This document shows, one piece after another, positions 15,938 through 23,212 of a stretch of DNA of 64,000 nucleotides. The stretch spans positions 89,608 to 153,607 of the forward strand of contig BDSU01000037.1 in NCBI GenBank assembly GCA_002897675.1, given 5' to 3'. Source of the stretch: a bacterium BMS3Abin02 (GTDB taxonomy: Bacteria > Actinomycetota > Acidimicrobiia > Spongiisociales > UBA4744). Positions within the stretch are counted from its first letter, which is position 1. Each line of letters begins with the position of its first letter. Made by a program: the position numbers and the translations under genes. A model generated the notes under the pieces. It worked only from the letters and a program-made list of their open reading frames with translations. It was not told the origin of the DNA and ran no database searches.

Positions 15938-16438
15938 GTGCAAGCCCCTGTTGCTGGGGAAGAGCCCTTCGAGGTGTTCTATCGGAATCACCGGACTCGG
16001 CTGGTGGGTCTCGCCTTTGCGATGTCGGGCAGTCGGCTTGGGGCGGATGATCTCGTGCACGACGTCATGGAAGCGGCGTACCGGGATTGGAATCGCATCC
16101 GAGAGCGTGAAGATCCGGTGGCGTGGGTCAGACGAATGGTGGCCTACCGGTCGGTGTCCGCCTATCGGCGGAGGCTATCTGAAGCCAAGGCAGTCGCTCG
16201 TTTGGCAGTCCTTCGGGAATCCGTCAGCTTCTCGGAACCAGGTCCTGATGCCGATCGGATTTGGAGCGAGGTGCGGAGGTTGCCCCGCCGTCAGACTCAG
16301 GTCGTGGCTCTGACATACGTCGAGGGACTCACGATGCCTGAGATTGCCGAGGCCCTCGGTTGCTCCAAGGAATCTGTCAACACACACCTGCGAAGAGCAC
16401 GGGACACCCTTTCGCGTCGACTGAGAATGGAGATCTAG
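15938..16438 (+). CDS. ECF-type RNA polymerase sigma factor (SigE/SigM-like)
   Basis: 166 residues from a GTG at 15938, which has AGGAGG five bases before it; an in-frame ATG at 15914 lacks such a site. Region 2: EVFYRNHRTRLVGLAFAMSG, ADDLVHDVMEAAYRDW, WVRRMVAYRSVSAYRRR. Region 4: LPRRQTQVVALTYVEGLTMPEIAEALGCS with a helix-turn-helix. The next gene starts directly after the stop and encodes a single-pass membrane protein, the usual arrangement for an ECF sigma and its regulator. It sits in accessory DNA. Confidence 0.93.
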   Translation: MQAPVAGEEPFEVFYRNHRTRLVGLAFAMSGSRLGADDLVHDVMEAAYRDWNRIREREDPVAWVRRMVAYRSVSAYRRRLSEAKAVARLAVLRESVSFSEPGPDADRIWSEVRRLPRRQTQVVALTYVEGLTMPEIAEALGCSKESVNTHLRRARDTLSRRLRMEI

Positions 16439-17305
16439 GTGATGAGCAAACTCGATCAGAGACTGGAAGAGACAGGCGCCGAGATCAGGGCCATGGCAGC
16501 GACGCTCCCTGAGCGTCCCCTGCGTCGGGCGGAGAGAGGCAGGCGAACTCGGACAGCAGTTGCTGTTGCAGGAGCCACGATGGCGGCTGTCCTCATCGGT
16601 GGTGCGGTGCTTTGGCTCGGGGGAGGCTCGGGGAACGACGGTGATGTCGTGGCCGGCACGGGGTCGACCCCGACAGACCCCGCCGTCACTTCACAGGCGC
16701 CGTCGACCAACGGTGGGGGAATCACCGCGGTGCAAGCGATGTTGGCGATTCAGCCGACTCGTGCGGTGATCGGTAGTGATCCGATGCCACCCAGTGGTGA
16801 TGGTGACTCGTTCCCCTACCTGGTGCTTGACCTTCCCGGTACGGAGTTGGATGAGGCCTACGAAGTGTTGGATGCACGAACTGACGAGCAGATCGGGATT
16901 CAAACCGTCTATCACCAGTGGTGGACGAACGAGAACGGCGAAACGGTCGGACGTGAGATTCTGTTTCGTGTGCAGCATATGGGGCAGGACTTCGAGTGGT
17001 TCACCATCCTGTCTGGTCTGGCTGAGAGCACCGAGTCAGTACGCATCGGGGAGCGCTATGTCACGGTCTACAGAATCCCCGATGAGAGCATCGAGGAGGG
17101 GACGTACGACCTTGACGTCTTCTACTGGGTGGAAGAGCCAGGTGTCGAAGCTGTCTTGATCCCCTGGGGTCTCGCTGGCGACGAGGCGTTTGGTCTCATG
17201 GCTGGTCTACAACTGCTCGATCTGAACGAATGGCTCGCCCAGGCTGGACCTCCACCAGATCCGGGAGCACCAGCCACGACCACAACCATCGTGGAAGGTG
17301 GGTAG
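16439..17305 (+). CDS. Single-pass membrane protein, likely sigma-factor partner
   Basis: 288 residues; a GTG at 16439 or ATG at 16442 serves as start. About 35 cytoplasmic residues (LDQRLEETGAEIRAMAATLP), a basic patch, one membrane helix at about 40-60, then a Gly/Thr/Pro linker and an external domain of about 190 residues ending in ATTTTIVEGG. No zinc anti-sigma motif (HxxxCxxC) is present. Its position directly after the sigma gene suggests that it is an anti-sigma factor or the main target of the sigma factor. A strong hairpin follows the gene. Confidence 0.75.
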   Translation: MMSKLDQRLEETGAEIRAMAATLPERPLRRAERGRRTRTAVAVAGATMAAVLIGGAVLWLGGGSGNDGDVVAGTGSTPTDPAVTSQAPSTNGGGITAVQAMLAIQPTRAVIGSDPMPPSGDGDSFPYLVLDLPGTELDEAYEVLDARTDEQIGIQTVYHQWWTNENGETVGREILFRVQHMGQDFEWFTILSGLAESTESVRIGERYVTVYRIPDESIEEGTYDLDVFYWVEEPGVEAVLIPWGLAGDEAFGLMAGLQLLDLNEWLAQAGPPPDPGAPATTTTIVEGG

Positions 17306-17334
17306 GCAGCCCGCCGCTACCTGACAGTGTCGGC

Positions 17335-17379
17335 AGGGGCCTGTCCCTCTCTGGAGGAGTCCAGCCGGGGCAGGCCCCT
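17335..17379 (+). terminator. Hairpin terminator after the sigma operon
   Basis: AGGGGCCTGTCCC pairs with GGGGCAGGCCCCT across one mismatch, with an inner CTGG/CCAG extension. It starts 30 bases after the membrane-protein stop. There is only a short pyrimidine tail, so termination may be partial. Confidence 0.6.
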
Positions 17380-17559
17380 CTTCGGTGTATTGCCAGTTGG
17401 GCGGTGATATGGAAGAACTGGAGGTAGGTCTTGACAGGGATCCCGAGGGCGTGCAGAGGTGATCGCCGGACGTGCCGGTCTCGCGCACTCCGTGATATGC
17501 GCGATGGGCGCAGATCACTCACATCACCGTGCGATATCGTGTACCCAAAGGCGAAAGGT

Positions 17560-17620
17560 ATCCGGCCTCGTCCTGGCCGAGGCCGGCAAGCAGCTTGCGG
17601 TCGACCCACGCCAAGATGCC
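17560..17620 (-). pseudogene. Fragment related to the SEC-C protein gene of the island
   Basis: On the minus strand one frame reads [15 protein letters not shown], closely matching [15 protein letters not shown] near the start of the SEC-C protein at 23.2-23.7 kb. The frame is then lost. The rest of the 17.3-17.7 kb gap shows no gene. It is a relic of a paralogue, outside the island boundaries. Confidence 0.45.
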
Positions 17621-17698
17621 CCGGTCCGGTTCTGAGCTTCCCCGCTCGATCCTTTACGGTCAACCAACTGTCACCGTTCATGTCTAGCCTCACGACGG

Positions 17699-18070
17699 AT
17701 GGCGCACCACACTGAAGTCGACACGTGGGAAGTCCTTGCCACGATTGTCTATGTCACAGGCAGGATCTATGGGCCTGGTCTGAAAGAGGCATACGGTCGG
17801 TTGCACTCCTGGATGATCGAGTCCGAGGCTCACAGCAGCGCTGCTCAGGACTGGCTCGTGGCTGCGCGCTCCTTGCTGGAAGCCGGGCAGACTGCGGACC
17901 CGGATCTTCGCAAACAGATTGCCGCGACTGAGCTACGCCTCCGTATGCCGATCGACGATGCCCTACGCGGCAGACGTCGAAGACGCAGCACCGGAATCAT
18001 CATCGGGGTTCTCGGACGCCGCTACCCAGGTTGGCTTGGGGCGTGGTTCAGACGACGAGGATCCCGCTGA
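17699..18070 (+). CDS. Hypothetical protein
   Basis: 123 residues, helical (TWEVLATIVYVTGRIYGPGLKEAYGRLHSW), with a basic segment RGRRRRRS at about 91-98 and a hydrophobic, Trp-rich end. Not recognised. It lies between the sigma operon and the sdpRI-like operon in an accessory region, with no strong ribosome site. The composition is protein-like but the gene could be a remnant. Confidence 0.45.
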   Translation: MAHHTEVDTWEVLATIVYVTGRIYGPGLKEAYGRLHSWMIESEAHSSAAQDWLVAARSLLEAGQTADPDLRKQIAATELRLRMPIDDALRGRRRRRSTGIIIGVLGRRYPGWLGAWFRRRGSR

Positions 18071-18108
18071 ACCTTCCTGGGACGCCTGTCCTGAACGGTT
18101 CGGTGGCG

Positions 18109-18801
18109 TCAGGAGTCGTCTGTTGGACGGGTTTCCTGGGCGGGTACCTTCTCCGGATCGCCCCGCCACACAAGGTATGAGTAGACGACCACATAGACGA
18201 TCCCGGCGATCGTCAAGGCGACCAACACGTAGAAGGCGGCCTTCCCGCTGATGAGGACAACAATGAGGGTGGCCAGGCCGATGCCGGTAAACACCCGGCC
18301 GCCCGCCCGATGCGTCTTGACCCATGAGACCTTCGAGCTGAGCGTCCAGGGTGTACGGATGCCCACGAACCAGTTGGGTCGGAACTTTCCCATCGTGCCG
18401 CCCAGGATCACGAACAGGACTGCCACCGCACCTATCTCGAGGCGATCCTTTGGCACAACCCCCTGGTTGCCGATCGCCAGAATGGCCACTACGTAACTGA
18501 AAGCCATGGAGACGACCAGGGCCGTCCGCACCAGCAGGTAGGTCCCGGCGAAGGTGGGGTAGTTGGCACGGGCGGGGTCGATCCGAGGAATGTAACGCAA
18601 CATCAGATACACCGCGAAGGTCACCACAGGAGGCAGCAACAGCCCGACGAACTTCCCGGCGTAACCGTCCACCACGCCGGCGGCATTCCAATGCACCGGG
18701 ATGCGATCAGGCAAGGAAGGCCATTTGACCGCCGCCCATACGAACATGGCGGCGATGACACCCAGCTGCAGATACTCCCACTTGTTGGCCCGCGTAGACA
18801 T
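18109..18801 (-). CDS. sdpI: SdpI-family membrane protein
   Basis: 230 residues with about six membrane helices. The N-terminal DUF1648 motif is LPDRIPVHWNAAGVVDGY. The C-terminal SdpI block is RPNWFVGIRTPWTLSS followed by WVKTHRAGG. In Bacillus, SdpI gives immunity to the SdpC killing toxin and captures the repressor SdpR at the membrane. The gene starts one base after an ArsR-type regulator, the same order as sdpRI. No toxin gene is visible, so it may protect against others' toxins or have another envelope role. Confidence 0.88.
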   Translation of the reverse strand: MSTRANKWEYLQLGVIAAMFVWAAVKWPSLPDRIPVHWNAAGVVDGYAGKFVGLLLPPVVTFAVYLMLRYIPRIDPARANYPTFAGTYLLVRTALVVSMAFSYVVAILAIGNQGVVPKDRLEIGAVAVLFVILGGTMGKFRPNWFVGIRTPWTLSSKVSWVKTHRAGGRVFTGIGLATLIVVLISGKAAFYVLVALTIAGIVYVVVYSYLVWRGDPEKVPAQETRPTDDS

Positions 18802-18802
18802 C

Positions 18803-19105
18803 TCAGCCCTCCCTTGGTATCTCGTGACGTTGATCTCTGGATGACGTCTCGAACAACGCCATCACCGAAGCGGCGGCGTCATCAAAGACACCGGTGTTGA
18901 TCGAATACACGATCGTGTTGCGATTCCGTTCCGACACGATCAACCCCGCGTCGCGAAGAACACTGAAGTGGCCGGACATCGTCGACTTCGCCAGGTCAAA
19001 GTGGTCCGCGAGCTCGCCGGCGGTCAGGTCACCGGCCTTGAGGAGATCCAGAATCCGTCTCCTGGTGGGGTCCGAAAGAGCCCGCAGGGTTCGATTGATG
19101 TTCAT
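18803..19105 (-). CDS. sdpR: ArsR/SdpR-family winged-helix repressor
   Basis: 100 residues from the ATG at 19105 (MNINRTLRALSDPTRRRILDLL), which aligns with the SdpR start; a GTG at 19117 is the alternative. The winged helix is DLTAGELADHFDLAKSTMSGHFSVLRDAGLI with wing VSERNRNTIVYSIN. No metal-binding Cys pair is present, as in SdpR rather than metal sensors. A perfect 12-base palindrome lies just upstream, so it is very likely autoregulated and controls sdpI with it. Confidence 0.92.
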   Translation of the reverse strand: MNINRTLRALSDPTRRRILDLLKAGDLTAGELADHFDLAKSTMSGHFSVLRDAGLIVSERNRNTIVYSINTGVFDDAAASVMALFETSSRDQRHEIPREG

Positions 19106-19117
19106 CGCCAGGTTCAC

Positions 19118-19143
19118 ACTATTTCGGTAACTACCGAAATAGT
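19118..19143. promoter_or_regulatory. Palindromic operator of the sdpRI-like operon
   Basis: ACTATTTCGGTA and its exact complement TACCGAAATAGT are separated by two bases. The site sits directly before the repressor gene, and the AT-rich ends suggest that it overlaps the promoter. A 12-base perfect inverted repeat is what an ArsR-family dimer would bind. Confidence 0.75.
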
Positions 19144-19233
19144 ATCAGATCCGTGCCTCCTGTGCAACGAACCAGAACCTCGATCCGCCCGTGGCCCAAC
19201 AGGCCCAACCCGTCGCCCTCCAGACGCGCCAAG

Positions 19234-19307
19234 ACCCCCGTCGAGCAGGGGTCTCACGTGGTAGCCCCGACCAGATTCGAACTGGCGTTACCGGCTTGAA
19301 AGGCCGG
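19234..19307 (-). repeat. attL: duplicated 3' part of tRNA-Glu(TTC)
   Basis: 74 bases match the end of the intact tRNA-Glu(TTC) at 26411-26484 with two mismatches; bases 19257-19307 (51 bp) are identical. The copy includes the tRNA from its anticodon arm to the 3' end plus the downstream hairpin. The anticodon loop has GAAAGG, so it derives from the TTC gene, not the CTC gene at 11.8 kb. It lacks the 5' half and cannot be a tRNA. It marks the far end of an integrated element. Confidence 0.88.
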
Positions 19308-19422
19308 TTCAGGGGGTTTTCGGCCTGTTTCGCTGACCTGCCAAAACGCCCAGAAACCGCCTGTGACCTGGCATTTCGCGTGAATCTCACTTTGCATCGT
19401 TTCGCGTCGTTTTTCGTCTGTT

Positions 19423-19452
19423 GTGGCCCAGATGTGGCCCAGGCGTGGCCCA
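19423..19452. repeat. Three GTGGCCCA repeats spaced 11 bases
   Basis: GTGGCCCA occurs at 19423, 19434 and 19445, one helical turn apart and in the same orientation, 120-150 bases inside attL. Two more at 11-base spacing lie near the right end (26357-26375). Candidate arm-type binding sites for the integrase or excisionase. Confidence 0.5.
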
Positions 19453-19603
19453 AGATCGGAGCGCTGCCACTCACGGGGCCCCAGCCCCGATGTCTCTCGA
19501 CTCATCGGACGACAGGGCACCCCTCAGCCGAGCCGACTCAGATCCGATGCACGAGGAGTCGCTGCTCGATCACGCGGCTCCCCAGTCTGATGTGGCCCGA
19601 ACG

Positions 19604-20260
19604 CTATCCGATCCGTCGCAGAATCGCCCGGAACCAGCTGGTGAACACGGGCAGATCCGACACGAGTCGGCATCCAACCTGCGCGTAGACGTCATCCACC
19701 ACGACTGCATCCGCCGACTCGACAGCGAGCACATCAATCTGAAACACGAACGGTCGAGCTTCTCGCCCAATCCGATGCTCATGGTCCGAGACGAGCTGGT
19801 TCGGGACCGGCCCCAACGCGCTGAGCGTATCGAACAGACGACGCTTACGATCCGACGGTCGGTTCCACCATCGAGAGAACCCGGGCCAGACAGCCTGACA
19901 GGCAGGCCGCAAAGCCGCGAACTGTTCGAGCGAGTCGAATGCCGGCGGGTCGAACCGTCCCAGGACAGACAGACCGGAGCGACCAGCCGCCAACCCCGTC
20001 ATCTGGTTCCACCACTCGGACCACTCTCGGGCCGCTCCCGTCAGATCCAACCCGAACTCGGTGACAGCGAGGCCGTCCTCGAGGAGACCGGCAGCCAGCT
20101 GTGACACCCCGGAGACCGACAGACCGAGAGATGCGCGGATCCCAAGCGCGAAGTTGAGGTCCTCTGGAATACCGACACGCAGTTCCCATGATTGGTGGCC
20201 TGAGAAACGCAATGAAACCACACCCTCCCGCAGCCATTCTGGCTCTCCGAGATCGTCCAT
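19604..20260 (-). CDS. Island protein, unknown function (218 residues)
   Basis: 218 residues, soluble, rich in Trp and Leu, no membrane segment and one Cys pair far apart. It starts MDDLGEPEWLREGVVSLRF, and the middle includes REWSEWWNQMTGLAAGRSG. The C-terminus is mostly strands (FVFQIDVLAVESADAVVVDDVY). The opposite strand also has a long open frame, but this one has the protein-like composition and a sensible start. No family recognised. First gene inside attL, with about 270 bases of apparently non-coding DNA before its neighbour. Confidence 0.6.
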   Translation of the reverse strand: MDDLGEPEWLREGVVSLRFSGHQSWELRVGIPEDLNFALGIRASLGLSVSGVSQLAAGLLEDGLAVTEFGLDLTGAAREWSEWWNQMTGLAAGRSGLSVLGRFDPPAFDSLEQFAALRPACQAVWPGFSRWWNRPSDRKRRLFDTLSALGPVPNQLVSDHEHRIGREARPFVFQIDVLAVESADAVVVDDVYAQVGCRLVSDLPVFTSWFRAILRRIG

Positions 20261-20533
20261 GCCTCAATCCTTCAGCGGGACTGTCACACCGGAACACAGT
20301 CGCAGGCACGGTCATCGCCACGAAGACAACCGGCCAAGTATGCGGACTCGGCTGCCAGGCAACTCAATTGGCTGCCACGCAGCGGAGCTGAGAGGGTCTG
20401 AACTCCCGACAAGCGGCTCACAGCCCGCAATCGGCGCTACCGGCCGACCAGGCCGGTTCAAGGGACTTGGGACCCGATTCGCCGATCTTGCCGCATGTCC
20501 CTTATCGCTCTCCCATCGAACCCCAAGTGTTCG

Positions 20534-20872
20534 TCACGACGCAATCTTGTCGCCGATGTGGATCGGGATGACGTGCTCCTCATCGTCACCCTCGAAGATC
20601 GCCAGTAGCTCGAGACGAGCTCCCAGGTGCTCGAGGTAGTTGCGCAGCGTGGAGAGCTTCACGTCTCCGGCTCGTTCGAGCTGTGAGATGGCGGACTGGC
20701 TGATTCCCAGCTCGGCCGCCAGCTCGGTTTGGGAACGATCAAGGGCACGGCGAAGCTCGTAGAGCCCTATCTCGGCCAGCGTGTCCTCCCGCAGCGCAGC
20801 CAAGCGCTCGGAGGCTCCTGGACGTGCCAGCACTTCTTCGTGAAGCCGACGGTAGTTCTTAGTGGAAGACAT
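20534..20872 (-). CDS. XRE-family antitoxin (HigA-like), orphaned
   Basis: 112 residues. The helix-turn-helix is LRRALDRSQTELAAELGISQSAISQLERAGDVKLSTLRNYLEHLGARLEL, the arrangement found in antitoxins paired with HigB/RelE toxins. It follows 15 bases after a broken toxin frame, toxin first and antitoxin second as in higBA. A 13-base palindrome upstream of the toxin start is a likely operator. The antitoxin is intact while the toxin is not, so it may now act only as a repressor or protect against related toxins. Confidence 0.85.
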   Translation of the reverse strand: MSSTKNYRRLHEEVLARPGASERLAALREDTLAEIGLYELRRALDRSQTELAAELGISQSAISQLERAGDVKLSTLRNYLEHLGARLELLAIFEGDDEEHVIPIHIGDKIAS

Positions 20873-20887
20873 CAGTACCTCTCTTGT

Positions 20888-21010
20888 TCAGTGGGTCGTG
20901 CCATCGTCGAGCAGCATCACTCGATCGTCGAGGGCCTCCTACTGCTCGCCGGTGAGTCCTCGCCACCATTCTTCGAATTCGTCGGTGTACTCGACTTCCC
21001 ACACTAACAT
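20888..21010 (-). pseudogene. HigB/RelE-type toxin, truncated with an internal stop
   Basis: From an ATG at 21010 the frame reads MLVWEVEYTDEFEEWWRGL, then TGEQ, a TAG stop at 20939-20941, EALDDRVMLLDDGTTH and a TGA. The first 35 residues match the start of phage Gp49/HigB-type mRNA interferases (WEVEYTDEFxxWW...EALDDRV). Intact members run for about 110-120 residues; here everything after the second helix is gone, along with the catalytic region. It lies directly upstream of the XRE antitoxin. Confidence 0.75.
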
Positions 21011-21028
21011 CACTATAAGCGCTACCTT

Positions 21029-21041
21029 CTAGAATGTCTAG
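21029..21041. promoter_or_regulatory. Candidate operator of the toxin-antitoxin remnant
   Basis: CTAGA-ATG-TCTAG is a perfect palindrome 19 bases upstream of the broken toxin start. The spacing and symmetry suit an XRE dimer that represses its own operon. Confidence 0.5.
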
Positions 21042-21141
21042 CTGATATCGGGCCGCCAACCGGACACATCCACAGGTCCCGGTGGTTCCCCGGGACTTGG
21101 CATGGCCCCCGGCCGTGGTGGGTGAATGTCGGGCTATCGGG

Positions 21142-22476
21142 TCACCACGGCCGTGATCGCGGACCGGTCGCCTCGGCTCGGATCTGCTCGAGCAAGGTCG
21201 CCTCTCCGAACCCGGTCAGCCGGGTGAGAGGCGACGTCCAGTCACCTTCACGGTCGACTCCGCCCAGGGCCGCCAGGGGCCGTCTGGTCACCCACCACGT
21301 CGAAGCCACAGCCCTCGTGTCGGGAGGCTCGCCGTCGGTACGCCAGCCTACATTGCCGAGGATGGCGCTCGCCTGTGCTTCCAGTTCTCGGTCCCGCCGC
21401 TCGCCATCCAAGAGGAGCAGAGTGAAGACTTCGGCGACCGCTCGGGGCCACTCACCGTCGCTCAAACCGGCCGCCACCGCCCGCCACGCCGCCTCGAGGT
21501 CTTCTCGCATCCGTCGGCCCAACCGAGAAAGGTGCAAGTCCCTTCCCCTTCGTCGCACCGCTCCCAGCCTGCGCAGCAACCGGTGAAGCTCGTAGAGTTG
21601 CACGACCTCGATCTCGCTGTGAGGGGGCCGGTCGGTCCACCCCAGGTTCCAGTCAAAGCGGTCCCAAGCCTCTCGCACCATAGCGGTCGGCAGATAGCCG
21701 GCCTGGGTGAGTTGGGTCTTCTCCTCGACGCTGTCGAGGAACCAGGTGATCGGCTCCATCCGCTCGGCGACGTCGACCGGCACTGGTACCGGGTGCAGCA
21801 GCCGATTGACACAGTGGGAACGAAGGGCATGGAGGTTCGGGCTGCGCCCCTCGGCCCTGCGCAGCCAGTCGTCGAGCCGCTCGGTGAGGATGACGCTGCG
21901 GTGGGTTTGACCGGGAAGGGTGCGATGGGGGGAATCCAGCACTCCGGCGGTGACCTCCATCGCTACCGTCTTCCACCCGGACGCTCCCGGGGTCAGCCGT
22001 CCCTCGGTCAGCGCTTCCTCCAGAGCCCCCTCCGCGGTGCCACGGGCGGCCGCCTCCTCGAAACCCATCACCTCTCCCCAGGCGAAGTCGTCGAGATGGG
22101 GCGGGTCGACACCGGACCGTCGGTATGCGACCTGGAACGCCTTGAATCCCTCTCGAGACGACCGGGCATAGGCCTCGAGAATCTTCGCGGTCTCGCTACT
22201 GCGGCACACCGCCGCATAGCGGGGCAGGTCGAGCCGGTCGAACAACTCGGCGGCGGCCTCGAGCGCCCGACTGTGCAGACCGGAGGGACCCGACCACTTC
22301 GTCGGCAGCTCATACCAGGCGAAGCGCAGTAGCCCGGCCAGGTCGATGACCTCGACACCCTCACCGGCGGTGAGCCACTCCACCACGGATTCCGCAGTGC
22401 GCGCAAGATCGGAATCAACCGCCTTCAGCTCCGCCAGCGCTTGCTGCAGTGAGTCGTCTTTCATGGGCCTCGGCAA
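21142..22476 (-). CDS. Island protein, unknown function (444 residues), winged-helix-like C-half
   Basis: 444 residues from MPRPMKDDSL (the second Met is also possible). Mostly alpha-helical. The N-terminal half has AESVVEWLTAGEGVEVIDLAGLLRFAWYELP; the C-terminal half has a winged-helix-like segment, VVQLYELHRLLRRLGAVRRRGRDLHLSRLGRRM. No catalytic motif was found. It is the largest gene in the island, and the gap to the divergent gene at 22595 probably holds both promoters. It may be a regulator or a defence-type protein; I cannot assign a family. Confidence 0.7.
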   Translation of the reverse strand: MPRPMKDDSLQQALAELKAVDSDLARTAESVVEWLTAGEGVEVIDLAGLLRFAWYELPTKWSGPSGLHSRALEAAAELFDRLDLPRYAAVCRSSETAKILEAYARSSREGFKAFQVAYRRSGVDPPHLDDFAWGEVMGFEEAAARGTAEGALEEALTEGRLTPGASGWKTVAMEVTAGVLDSPHRTLPGQTHRSVILTERLDDWLRRAEGRSPNLHALRSHCVNRLLHPVPVPVDVAERMEPITWFLDSVEEKTQLTQAGYLPTAMVREAWDRFDWNLGWTDRPPHSEIEVVQLYELHRLLRRLGAVRRRGRDLHLSRLGRRMREDLEAAWRAVAAGLSDGEWPRAVAEVFTLLLLDGERRDRELEAQASAILGNVGWRTDGEPPDTRAVASTWWVTRRPLAALGGVDREGDWTSPLTRLTGFGEATLLEQIRAEATGPRSRPW

Positions 22477-22594
22477 GCCTACCGGAGGAGTTCAAGAGTT
22501 CTCCGTCCGGTCGAAGCAGCGCAAACGCTGGAAATGATGTCCGCGGCGGGTAGAAACCGTGGAAGACTTCCTCGGACCCATCGTGAGGTAGGCA

Positions 22595-23155
22595 GTGACC
22601 GAGTATCTCGAACCAGACGAACCAAGAGAGACAGCCCTACGCGCGACCATCGACGACCTCGCGGCGGCGGTGCTGCGGGGCGACACCAACGAAGAGGAAC
22701 TCGTCGCTGCCATGGAAGCAGTGCGCCAGGTCCCGATCGACACAAGTCGAATGCTGAACGCACTTCATATTCCCGGCGACGCCGGTGAGCACGAGGCCGC
22801 CCTCCGCGCCCTGTTGGAGCGTATCTCCGACGGCTGGGGACGGTGGATCCAGTGTGGACCGGGCTGGTACCCGATCCTCGCTCGACTGGAGGAACAGCTC
22901 CGGCAGATCGATCCCGAGTACCGGGTCCACCAGATCAAGGAGAAGTTCGGCACGCTCCGCTTCTACTGGGAAGGGCGTGACTACAACACCGGCGAGGCGA
23001 CGGTGGTCGACGCCGAGGCCGAGTCGGCACGGACCTGCGAACTGTGTGGAAGCCCCGGCCACCTGAGGACCAGGAACTCGTGGCTACGGACGCTCTGTGA
23101 CGACTGTGCCCGCTCCGAGGGGTACGAGGACCTGTCCCGAGGCGAGGATGGGTGA
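22595..23155 (+). CDS. Zinc-ribbon protein, unknown function
   Basis: 186 residues, start with a fair ribosome site. The N-terminal 85 residues are acidic and helical. The middle has GWGRWIQCGPGWYPILARLEEQL followed by VHQIKEKFGTLRFYW, and the end is a Cys4 ribbon, CELCGSPGHLRTRNSWLRTLCDDCA. Proteins with the same GWYP, KEKFGTLRFY and CxxCG...LCxxC pattern are widespread but functionally uncharacterised. It is divergent from the 444-residue gene in the island. Confidence 0.75.
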   Translation: MTEYLEPDEPRETALRATIDDLAAAVLRGDTNEEELVAAMEAVRQVPIDTSRMLNALHIPGDAGEHEAALRALLERISDGWGRWIQCGPGWYPILARLEEQLRQIDPEYRVHQIKEKFGTLRFYWEGRDYNTGEATVVDAEAESARTCELCGSPGHLRTRNSWLRTLCDDCARSEGYEDLSRGEDG

Positions 23156-23212
23156 CGGGGCGATCAGGACCCTGAGATACCGACGCCGCTCATCCGTCGG
23201 AGTGGGACCTCC

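Noticed and set aside
15656..16060. Minus-strand frame ending FHLLGFDILLGPATLWLGW
   Set aside because: The hydrophobic end looks protein-like, but the rest is antisense to the sigma gene and no family was recognised; too weak to annotate.
17196..17693. Minus-strand frame of 165 codons behind the sigma operon
   Set aside because: The frame mixes the antisense of the membrane-protein gene with the relic of the SEC-C family; no continuous similarity.
19421..20104. Plus-strand frame of 227 codons at the left end of the island
   Set aside because: Rich in Arg, Ser and Pro with no domain pattern; the minus-strand frame at 19604-20260 is more protein-like.
20433..20475. A possible tRNA because of the 17-base arm with a GGT-like loop
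   Set aside because: No acceptor stem or normal T arm can be drawn around it; listed instead as an att-like relic.
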